NCBI GenBank assembly: GCA_002002485.1
Contig: MQVI01000004.1
Location: forward strand, 1 to 64,000
Direction: 5' to 3'
Source: Pasteurellaceae bacterium 15-036681
GTDB lineage: Bacteria; Pseudomonadota; Gammaproteobacteria; Enterobacterales; Pasteurellaceae
DNA length: 64,000 nucleotides
Shown: positions 1 to 5,888 of the stretch, one piece after another
How the letters are laid out: the number at the start of each line of letters is the position of its first letter
How positions within the stretch are numbered: position 1 is the stretch's first letter
Translations under genes and position numbers: made by a program
Notes under the pieces: model-generated
Seen by the model: the letters and a program-made list of their open reading frames with translations, nothing else
Databases searched by the model: none
What the model was told of the DNA's origin: nothing

Positions 1-84
1 GCTGCAATGCGTCGTTTAGTACATATCTGCTTTGGGGTGTTAAAAAACAAATCTGTTTATCAACCGCAAACTATTTTAGCTTAG
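1..84 (+). CDS. IS110-family (IS1111 group) transposase, C-terminal end only
   Basis: Reading frame 1 is open from the first base of the window and stops at TAG 82-84. It gives 27 residues, including MRRLVHICFGVLKN and then a YQPQ segment. This matches the usual C-terminus of IS110-family DEDD transposases, where a conserved 'LVHICFGVLKN..PF' stretch closes the second (serine-containing) domain. The rest of the gene lies to the left of the window, so intactness cannot be judged. The non-coding DNA that follows fits an IS1111-group right end. Identification rests on a short motif, so confidence is moderate. Confidence 0.75.
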   Translation, partial: AAMRRLVHICFGVLKNKSVYQPQTILA

Positions 85-300
85 TGCAAAAAACAATTTG
101 ACTTTAGGGTTGAGAGACAGTATCTACAAGAATTTTGGCAATCGGCTTTAAAGTGTTCGCTGCACTAGATTTGCTGATTGCAGTGTTCAATAAGTTAGCC
201 TAACGGCTAGGAAGGGACAGGACAATGTCTTACCCTGATATTCTTATTTTACTCGGAATTGAGATACAAGGGGGCAGGGTTGCAACCTGTTCCCGACCTT
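85..300 (+). ncRNA. Candidate seekRNA/bridge-RNA region of the IS1111-type element
   Basis: There is no credible gene here. Visible structure includes a 5-bp stem at 196-209 (TAGCC, loop TAAC, GGCTA) and a GC-rich hairpin at 271-295 centred on GGTTGCAACC and followed by a T-rich run at 297-304. In IS1111-group elements the region between transposase stop and right end is known to encode the guide RNA (seekRNA or bridge RNA) that pairs with donor and target DNA. Assignment here is by position and structure only; no target-pairing loop was proved. Confidence 0.4.
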
Positions 301-336
301 TTTCTATTGTATGCTCTATTTTTATCCTTTTCAAGG

Positions 337-1359
337 CTAATCCCGCCAAATCACTTCACAATCAACTAATTCGCTTTCGGCTTCTTTATTTTGAAGTTTG
401 GTTCTAATCATAGCAAAGAGTCTATGTGCGATCTGTTCGTGATCTTGCTTAATTGAATGGATATGGAAGGGTAGAGCATTAAGCAGATCATGATCATCAA
501 AAGTCGCAAGATGCAGTTCTCTATTCAGTAACTTATCCATCTGTTTATACTCGGTCAAATAGCGTAATACACCTTCTAAAAGCGTATAAGAAGCAGTGAA
601 AATGGCTTCTGGCAAGCGGCCTAGCTGTTCCACAACTTGCTGTAACATTTGATAGCCTGATTCAGGTTGGTAATCTTTATGTAAAATCCAAGCGCTTGTA
701 TCTTTAAGTCCTGCTTGTTTCAGTCCTTGCTGGAAGCCTTGTAAACGACTTGTACTTGGCGAAAGGGTTTGTTGCCCCCCCAAATAGTAATACTCTTTAA
801 GTTGATAAGTTTTTGCTATTTTCTCAACTAATTCGGCTATTTTAGGCGTATCAGCACTAATAATTTTGCATAGTTCAAGCTTAGGAACAAAGCGGTCGAG
901 CTGAATAATATCGGTATGTTTACGGATATTTTTATAATATTTAGGATCTTGATGAGTGGGCGCGGTAATCAGCACATCAATTTGGCGGTCGATTAAGCGA
1001 TCTATCGCTAATTTCTCTTGAATAGGGCTATCATCGGAACAAGCAATCACAAGCTGTAAACCATTTTCACGACACAAGCGCTCTAACGTTTTGGCGGTAG
1101 AGGCAAAACCATAGTTAGTCAGATCAGGGATCACCATACCAATCACATTGGAACGGCGCATTTTTAAGGCTTTTGCATGAACATTTGCACGGTAGCCGTG
1201 TTGCTCGGCGATCTGCTCAACTTTCTCTCTTGTTTCCTTTTTAATGCGGAATTGATCTGCTTGACCGTTTAAGATCATGCTCACTGTGGTTTTAGACACA
1301 CCGCTTAATTCAGCAATATCGTTGAGTGTTATCCTTTTGTGTGCTTTTTTTACGTCCAT
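337..1359 (-). CDS. scrR: LacI-family repressor of the sucrose operon
   Basis: This 340-residue protein has a LacI-type helix-turn-helix at about residues 10-32 (ITLNDIAELSGVSKTTVSMI), a hinge helix, and a periplasmic-binding-like sugar domain (about 60-335, with IGMVIPDLTNYGFA at its start). The family binds palindromic operators and is released by a sugar or sugar phosphate. The gene is last in a leftward scrK-scrB-scrR set, which makes sucrose or fructose control the natural inference. A candidate operator lies upstream of scrK at 3909. The start is supported by AGGAAG six bases before the ATG. Family call is firm; the ScrR name rests on context. Confidence 0.85.
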   Translation of the reverse strand: MDVKKAHKRITLNDIAELSGVSKTTVSMILNGQADQFRIKKETREKVEQIAEQHGYRANVHAKALKMRRSNVIGMVIPDLTNYGFASTAKTLERLCRENGLQLVIACSDDSPIQEKLAIDRLIDRQIDVLITAPTHQDPKYYKNIRKHTDIIQLDRFVPKLELCKIISADTPKIAELVEKIAKTYQLKEYYYLGGQQTLSPSTSRLQGFQQGLKQAGLKDTSAWILHKDYQPESGYQMLQQVVEQLGRLPEAIFTASYTLLEGVLRYLTEYKQMDKLLNRELHLATFDDHDLLNALPFHIHSIKQDHEQIAHRLFAMIRTKLQNKEAESELVDCEVIWRD

Positions 1360-1377
1360 TGTTCTTCCTATTAAATG

Positions 1378-1398
1378 CCCCCCTTTGAAAAAGGGGGG
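1378..1398. repeat. Short hairpin between scrB and scrR
   Basis: CCCCCCTTT (1378-1386) and AAAGGGGGG (1390-1398) form a perfect 9-bp stem with a 3-base loop, directly after the scrB stop codon. It has no long U run in the operon direction, so it is more likely an mRNA-processing or polarity hairpin, or a remnant of the CCCCTCTTT repeat family, than a full terminator. Confidence 0.6.
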
Positions 1399-1401
1399 AT
1401 T

Positions 1402-2832
1402 TTACTTATATTCAACAGCCCTAACCTGCGCAACTTCCGCTTTAACATTACGCGAAACTTCCACTACATTCTCACGCTCCGCAATAAAGAAACGCGAAGT
1501 CATCGCTTTTTCACCGCCATTAATGAAAATTTCAATCACAGAGCGGTCAATAAACAGCTCTAGCGATTGTAAATCCGCAATCTCGCAATTACGTACACTA
1601 TCAAATTGCTGCATTAATTCAGTCTGTTCAGAGTGAGTGCGATCAAGGCTTAAAATACCGTCAGTATAGCGTAAAACTAAGTGATGTCCTTGCGGATTAT
1701 CAAATAGCTTAATTTCAAGCGGTTGATTTTCTACATTAATTTGCAAATACGCCGTATCCAAATGCTCAATTGCAATTTTTCCGCTTAATGTTACCGCTTG
1801 TTTATCGCAAAGCTTGGCGATAGGGTATTGATAAATTTGATTCCCTTTTAGCGTTAATTTACGTGGCATTGTAAGAGTAGAATGCCATTTATATTTGTCC
1901 GTTGGATAAGTTAAATCAGGTAAGCCCACCCAACCAAACATAATGCCATCAGCATTTTGCACGGTTTGTGGCGCATAGAAATCAAAGCCTTGATCTAATT
2001 CGGCAATATGCTCTGAATTAAATTGACAGCCGTCTAATTTACCTAACGCATAGGTTGCGTGGTAGTTATTTTGGAATTGCGTTTTCTCGCGTAGTTTACC
2101 CTGTGGCGACCACACAAACACATCTTTACCACCTAACTGGAATAAGTCAGGACACTCCCACATAAACACATTGCTGTTATCAAAATCTTTAATATCTAAT
2201 TCGGATAATAGACGTGGCGTATCTTCCAGATTATCCATTTCATACAGCAGCACTGTACCTGTTAAATTCTCACGCTGTGCGCCTAATACAAAACGGATCT
2301 TACCTTCTTCGGTTACAAAAGGTTTTGGATCGCGCACGTGTTCTGAATAACCTTCAGGTGCAGAGTCGATAATACAACGCTTCTCTAGTAACTTGCCTAC
2401 TTTATCGAAGATTGCAATATTTTGGTGTGGTACGCGCGCATTATCGCTTGGACGGCGCGTGTTGCCTGTATAGAAAGCAACAATTTTATCTTGCCATAAA
2501 ATCGCACCGCCCGAATAACAGCCGTGAGATTCAAACATCTCATCAGGAATCAGCGGTTCGGCTTCTAGGTAGGTTTGAAAATCAGTGGTTGTGAAATGTT
2601 TCCAGTGTTTCATACCGTGAATAGCATCATAAGGGAACCATTGAAAGAAAACGTGATATTTTTCACCATCGAAAATTAAGCCGTTTGGATCGTTAATTAA
2701 TCCCATTTCTGGAACGAGATGATAGGTTGGGCGAAAATCTTTATCTTGAGCAACGAAATTAGCGATCTCTGCAAGTTCATTAGGTTGTTGGGCGTGAAGA
2801 CTTTTATATTTGCCGTTGTTGAAAATGTGCAT
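1402..2832 (-). CDS. scrB: Sucrose-6-phosphate hydrolase (GH32 invertase)
   Basis: This 476-residue enzyme splits sucrose 6-phosphate, or sucrose, into glucose (6-phosphate) and fructose. All three GH32 motifs are present: NDPNG at 47-51 with nucleophile Asp48, RDP at 167-169 (transition-state Asp168), and EC at 226-227 (acid/base Glu226). The N-terminal part is a five-bladed propeller and the C-terminal ~130 residues form the usual beta-sandwich. There is no signal peptide, so it acts in the cytoplasm. It lies between scrK and scrR in one leftward operon. Whether the true substrate is phosphorylated cannot be read from sequence, and no sucrose PTS gene is in the window. SD AAGGAA lies 8 bases before the ATG. 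Confidence 0.92.
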   Translation of the reverse strand: MHIFNNGKYKSLHAQQPNELAEIANFVAQDKDFRPTYHLVPEMGLINDPNGLIFDGEKYHVFFQWFPYDAIHGMKHWKHFTTTDFQTYLEAEPLIPDEMFESHGCYSGGAILWQDKIVAFYTGNTRRPSDNARVPHQNIAIFDKVGKLLEKRCIIDSAPEGYSEHVRDPKPFVTEEGKIRFVLGAQRENLTGTVLLYEMDNLEDTPRLLSELDIKDFDNSNVFMWECPDLFQLGGKDVFVWSPQGKLREKTQFQNNYHATYALGKLDGCQFNSEHIAELDQGFDFYAPQTVQNADGIMFGWVGLPDLTYPTDKYKWHSTLTMPRKLTLKGNQIYQYPIAKLCDKQAVTLSGKIAIEHLDTAYLQINVENQPLEIKLFDNPQGHHLVLRYTDGILSLDRTHSEQTELMQQFDSVRNCEIADLQSLELFIDRSVIEIFINGGEKAMTSRFFIAERENVVEVSRNVKAEVAQVRAVEYK

Positions 2833-2856
2833 TTGAATATTCCTTCGATAATTTAG

Positions 2857-2930
2857 CGGACACGCGCAACGTGTCCCTACATTCGAACATTATTCGAAGA
2901 AAATTTGTAGGGACACGGTACCCGTGTCCG
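2857..2930. repeat. 74-bp palindromic intergenic element (GGACACG/CGTGTCC family)
   Basis: The left arm begins CGGACACG...CGTGTCCCTACA and the right arm is TGTAGGGACACG...CGTGTCCG, so the whole 74 bp can fold into one long hairpin and each arm is itself a small hairpin. The central part TTCGAACATTATTCGAA is also nearly symmetric. A half copy occurs at 57874-57902 beside obgE. It sits between scrK and scrB, so it will be in the operon mRNA. Confidence 0.8.
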
Positions 2931-2938
2931 TCGGGGGA

Positions 2939-3862
2939 TTAACTTGCTAAAAACGCATCTAACTGCGCTTTAGTTGGTAATGCAGACATCGCACCTTTTG
3001 CGGTTGTTGCCAACGCACCAGATGCATTCGCTTTACGGATCACATCGACAAGTACTTCTTCTTTTTTCCAATCAGCTACCTGTGATAAACCTGCTAATAA
3101 ACCACTCACAAACGCATCGCCTGCTCCTGTTGTATCAACTGGTTTTAATGCTTTACCTGCCACTACCTTGCTTGCGCCATTTAAGTGATAGATAGCTCCA
3201 TCTTTACCTAATGTGATAATGATTAATTTCTCTGGATATTGTGATGTGACCGCTTTGGTTGCATCATCTAAATTTGTGGTATTAGTTAAAAGCGTTAATT
3301 CTTCTTCTGAGAATTTCAGCACATCAGCCATCGCCACCACGCTATTTACCACAGTTTTCATCTCATCTAATGAGTTCCAAAGTGATTCACGTAAATTTGG
3401 ATCGAATGAGAAGAAACCACCTGCTTGTTTAATACGACGAATTGCTTCAATTGTAGTTGAACGAGAAGGATCATTAATTAACGCGATCGAACAGCAGTGT
3501 AACCAGTCACCTTGTTGGAATGTTGGTAAATCAGCAACTTCTAAGAATTGGTCTGCACTTGGGTTAACCATAAAGGTAAAACTGCGCTCTCCATCATCTA
3601 AGCCAACAATAACCGTTGAAGTTCGTTGCTTAGGATCCAGAATCATTTGTTCCGTTGAAACATTTTCCGCATTTAGTACCTGCTGCATAAATTTACCAAG
3701 AGGATCGTTACCAACTCGCCCAATAAATCCAGTTTCACCACCTAAACGTGAAATACCGACTGCCACGTTAGCTGGTGCGCCACCGGGACAGCGTAAATAA
3801 TGCTCATCACCATCTGGAATTAAATCAACAACGGCATCACCTAACACCCAAATTTTGCTCAT
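2939..3862 (-). CDS. scrK: Fructokinase (PfkB/ribokinase family)
   Basis: This 307-residue sugar kinase phosphorylates the fructose released by ScrB to fructose 6-phosphate with ATP. The PfkB signatures are clear: a GGAPANVAVG segment at about residues 27-36 and the anion-hole/catalytic DTTGAGDAFVSG at about 243-254, whose second Asp is the catalytic base. Length is normal for the family. It is the first gene of the leftward scrK-scrB-scrR operon. The specificity for fructose is inferred from its partners. Confidence 0.9.
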   Translation of the reverse strand: MSKIWVLGDAVVDLIPDGDEHYLRCPGGAPANVAVGISRLGGETGFIGRVGNDPLGKFMQQVLNAENVSTEQMILDPKQRTSTVIVGLDDGERSFTFMVNPSADQFLEVADLPTFQQGDWLHCCSIALINDPSRSTTIEAIRRIKQAGGFFSFDPNLRESLWNSLDEMKTVVNSVVAMADVLKFSEEELTLLTNTTNLDDATKAVTSQYPEKLIIITLGKDGAIYHLNGASKVVAGKALKPVDTTGAGDAFVSGLLAGLSQVADWKKEEVLVDVIRKANASGALATTAKGAMSALPTKAQLDAFLAS

Positions 3863-3908
3863 AATTTTGTCTCTTTATATACGAATTAAAAATTGGATCG
3901 AATAGTAG

Positions 3909-3922
3909 CTAAAACGATTTAG
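3909..3922. promoter_or_regulatory. Candidate ScrR operator upstream of scrK
   Basis: CTAAAACGATTTAG has 5-bp inverted arms around a central CG, the layout of LacI/GalR-family operators. It lies 47 bases upstream of the scrK start, in the only promoter region of the operon. Assignment is by pattern and position only. Confidence 0.5.
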
Positions 3923-3964
3923 TTTTGCAATTTAATAACAAAAATAGATGCAAAATTTACACAT

Positions 3965-3994
3965 AAAAAATGCCAACGGACCATTGGCATTTTT
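3965..3994 (-). terminator. Rho-independent terminator after the 4015 lipoprotein gene
   Basis: AAATGCCAA and TTGGCATTT form a 9-bp stem with a 7-base loop. On the minus strand the stem is followed by TTTTTT. It lies 20 bases past the lipoprotein stop. Confidence 0.85.
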
Positions 3995-4014
3995 AATATG
4001 GTAAAAGTCTAAAC

Positions 4015-4875
4015 TTACTTAGCGTCTTTCGCTGGTTGTGTATCTTTCACATCTTCAGCTGCTTTACTCACTGCCTCTTTAACGGCACTTTTCACTTCTT
4101 CTACCTTCTCTTTAGCTGCATCTACAACATTTTCAGCAACAGCTTTAGCCTCTTCTGCTTTCTCTTTTGTCGTTTCAACAACTTTTTCAACCACATCTTT
4201 TGTTTTTTCAGCTTTCTCTGCAACATCTTTTGCTGCTTCTGCTTTTTCTTTAGCTGCATCTACAACTTTATCTGTAGCTTGTTTTGTAGCATCCGCTGCT
4301 TGTTTAACGTTATTTTCTGTAACTGTTTCTTTTGCTTCGGTTTTTAAATCTGTTGCTACATTTTTTAAAGTTTTGCTAACTGAATCCATTTTTTCTGCAA
4401 TAGCACTTTTCGCTTCAATCATACTTGAAGTAATGCTACCTTTCACATCAGTCAATGCTTTCGCAATTTTACCTTCCACAGAACTTTGCATAGAAGCAAT
4501 TTTGTCCTCTGCGGCTTTGGTTACTTCTGCTAATTTTGCTTCTGCCACTTTTTGCGCCTCAGCAACTCGTTCATCTGCACCTTTTTGTGCTGCTTCAACA
4601 CGTTCATTCGCTAACTTCTCAGCAGAAGCTACTTTTTCATCTGCAGATTTTTGAATTTCTGCAATTTTTGCATCTGCAGCTTTTTGTGCCTCTGCAACTT
4701 TTGCATCAATTTCTTGTTGTACTGTTGCAACTTTATCTTCAGCTGATTTTTGAACTTCAGCTAATTGCGCTTTAGTTGCTTTTAACTCAGCTTCAACTGC
4801 TGATTTACCATTATCACAAGCCGTCAATGCCAATGTTGAACCTAATACCAATGTTGCTAATAGTGATTTTTTCAT
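4015..4875 (-). CDS. Alanine/lysine/glutamate-rich helical lipoprotein
   Basis: This 286-residue protein has a lipoprotein signal peptide ending in a lipobox LTAC, so Cys20 is the predicted lipidation site. The mature part is almost entirely A, K, E, D and V with irregular 11-residue repeats such as 'AEAQKAADAKIAEIQ', which predicts long amphipathic helix or coiled coil like LEA or apolipoprotein-type proteins. It shares its signal peptide (MKKSLLA..LVLGST.ALTAC) and composition with the next gene upstream, so the two look like paralogues. Asp21 follows the lipid Cys, which in enterobacteria can favour inner-membrane retention. No named function is recognised. It has its own terminator and a long promoter gap. 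Confidence 0.8.
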   Translation of the reverse strand: MKKSLLATLVLGSTLALTACDNGKSAVEAELKATKAQLAEVQKSAEDKVATVQQEIDAKVAEAQKAADAKIAEIQKSADEKVASAEKLANERVEAAQKGADERVAEAQKVAEAKLAEVTKAAEDKIASMQSSVEGKIAKALTDVKGSITSSMIEAKSAIAEKMDSVSKTLKNVATDLKTEAKETVTENNVKQAADATKQATDKVVDAAKEKAEAAKDVAEKAEKTKDVVEKVVETTKEKAEEAKAVAENVVDAAKEKVEEVKSAVKEAVSKAAEDVKDTQPAKDAK

Positions 4876-4973
4876 AGATTAAATCCTCATTAAAATGAAT
4901 ACCAATATGCATAACCCGTAACTATTTTAGCCAAAAACAAGACTAAAATAAATCAATTGCATATAAATATAGC

Positions 4974-5000
4974 AAAAAGGCGAACCCTAAGTTCGCCTTT
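4974..5000 (-). terminator. Rho-independent terminator after the 5019 lipoprotein gene
   Basis: AAAGGCGAAC and GTTCGCCTTT form a 10-bp stem around a short loop. On the minus strand the stem runs into TTTTT. It is 19 bases past the stop of the repeat lipoprotein. Confidence 0.88.
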
Positions 5001-5018
5001 CAAATAATTCAATTAAAA

Positions 5019-5753
5019 TTATTTACCTTCTGCAACTGCTTTAAGTGCTTCTGGAGCTGCTTCAGCCTTAATGCCTACAGCTTGTTTAACATCTTCAGCT
5101 TTAGCTGCTGCCGCATCTTTAGCATCTGTTGCTGCTGCTTTTACTTCTTCAACTTTCGCTGCTGCCGTATCTTTAGCGTCTGTTGCTGCCGCTTTTACTT
5201 CTTCAACTTTAGCTGCTGCCGCATCTTTAACATCTGTTGCTGCTGCTTTTACTTCTTCAACTTTAGCTGCTGCCGCATCTTTAGCATCTGTTGCTGCTGC
5301 TTTTACTTCTTCAACTTTCGCTGCTGCCGCATCTTTAGCATCTGTTGCTGCCGCTTTTACTTCTTCAACTTTAGCTGCTGCCGCATCTTTAGCATCTGTT
5401 GCTGCTGCTTTTACTTCTTCAACTTTAGCTGCTGCCGCATCTTTAACATCTGCTACTGCATTCGCCACAGCTTCCTTAGTTTCAGCAGCTTTCTCTGCAA
5501 CAACTTGTTTTACTTCCTCTGCTTTAGTTGCTGCTGCATCTTTTACATCTGTTGCAGCATTAACTACTGCTGCTTTAGTTTCAGCAGCTGCATCTTTAAC
5601 AGCTTCAGACTGAGTTGCAACCGCTTGTTTAGCTTCTGCTACTGTCGCTTCTGTTGCTTGTTTTACCTCAGCGGCTTTATCTTTTGCTTGATCGCAAGCT
5701 GCTAAAGCGAAAGTTGAGCCTAAAACTAATGCTGCTAATAATGATTTTTTCAT
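5019..5753 (-). CDS. Lipoprotein with six perfect 18-residue helical repeats
   Basis: This 244-residue lipoprotein has signal peptide and lipobox ALAAC, with lipidation predicted at Cys20 followed by Asp. Residues 21-110 are degenerate A/K/E/V-rich helix. Residues 111-218 are six near-identical copies of VEEVKAAATDAKDAAAAK; the only changes are A to V at position 11 of copy 4 and A to T at position 14 of copy 5. An 18-residue period equals exactly five alpha-helix turns, so like residues stack into fixed stripes along the rod. The tail AEDVKQAVGIKAEAAPEALK ends the protein. It is a paralogue of the neighbouring 286-residue lipoprotein. Function is not recognised; a periplasmic or envelope spacer is one inference. 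Confidence 0.82.
   Translation of the reverse strand: MKKSLLAALVLGSTFALAACDQAKDKAAEVKQATEATVAEAKQAVATQSEAVKDAAAETKAAVVNAATDVKDAAATKAEEVKQVVAEKAAETKEAVANAVADVKDAAAAKVEEVKAAATDAKDAAAAKVEEVKAAATDAKDAAAAKVEEVKAAATDAKDAAAAKVEEVKAAATDVKDAAAAKVEEVKAAATDAKDTAAAKVEEVKAAATDAKDAAAAKAEDVKQAVGIKAEAAPEALKAVAEGK
5100..5423 (-). repeat. Six 54-bp tandem repeats in a lipoprotein gene
   Basis: The bases encode residues 111-218 of the lipoprotein as six 54-bp in-frame units with very few substitutions. The DNA identity is high enough for slippage or unequal recombination to change copy number without breaking the frame. Confidence 0.9.
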
Positions 5754-5826
5754 TTCAATAAGTCCTTATTCAATATTTAGGGGTTAAAAACATCTGGTTA
5801 GAAATAAACTTTGTCATAAAGTTCAT

Positions 5827-5861
5827 AAAAAAAAGCCGACTGGTCAAAAAGTCGGCTTTTA
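5827..5861 (-). terminator. Rho-independent terminator after rne
   Basis: AAAGCCGAC (minus strand) pairs with GTCGGCTTT around a loop that includes TTTTTGACCA. The minus strand then reads TTTTT. It lies 28 bases beyond the rne stop and could also stop transcription from the plus side. Confidence 0.88.
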
Positions 5862-5888
5862 TGTTAATTAAATGATGTTTTTAGCTGC

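Larger units (their letters stand above)
1..300 (+). mobile_element. Right end of an IS110/IS1111-type insertion sequence (boundary approximate)
   Basis: The transposase tail (1-84) is followed by about 215 bases with no gene and several small inverted repeats, ending near a GC-rich hairpin at 271-295. IS1111-group elements are known to carry a long non-coding right end after the transposase, with subterminal inverted repeats and no obvious target duplication. The exact end cannot be fixed without the left end of the element or an uninterrupted strain. The IS points toward the 3' end of scrR. Confidence 0.6.

Noticed and set aside
225-407. 60-residue plus-strand reading frame at the IS end
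   Set aside because: It overlaps the hairpin-rich IS end and the 3' end of scrR on the other strand; it has no SD and no protein-like features.
4036-4775. Plus-strand reading frames antisense to the first helical lipoprotein
   Set aside because: They are reverse readings of A/K/E-rich repeats, giving Phe/Cys/Ser/Leu-rich strings typical of antisense shadows.
5100-5423. CRISPR array
   Set aside because: The 54-bp units are contiguous coding repeats with no unique spacers and no cas genes nearby.
5071-5705. Plus-strand 180- and 207-residue reading frames antisense to the repeat lipoprotein
   Set aside because: They are repetitive only because the 54-bp repeats are; the lipoprotein has a signal peptide, lipobox, SD and terminator, and the antisense frames do not.
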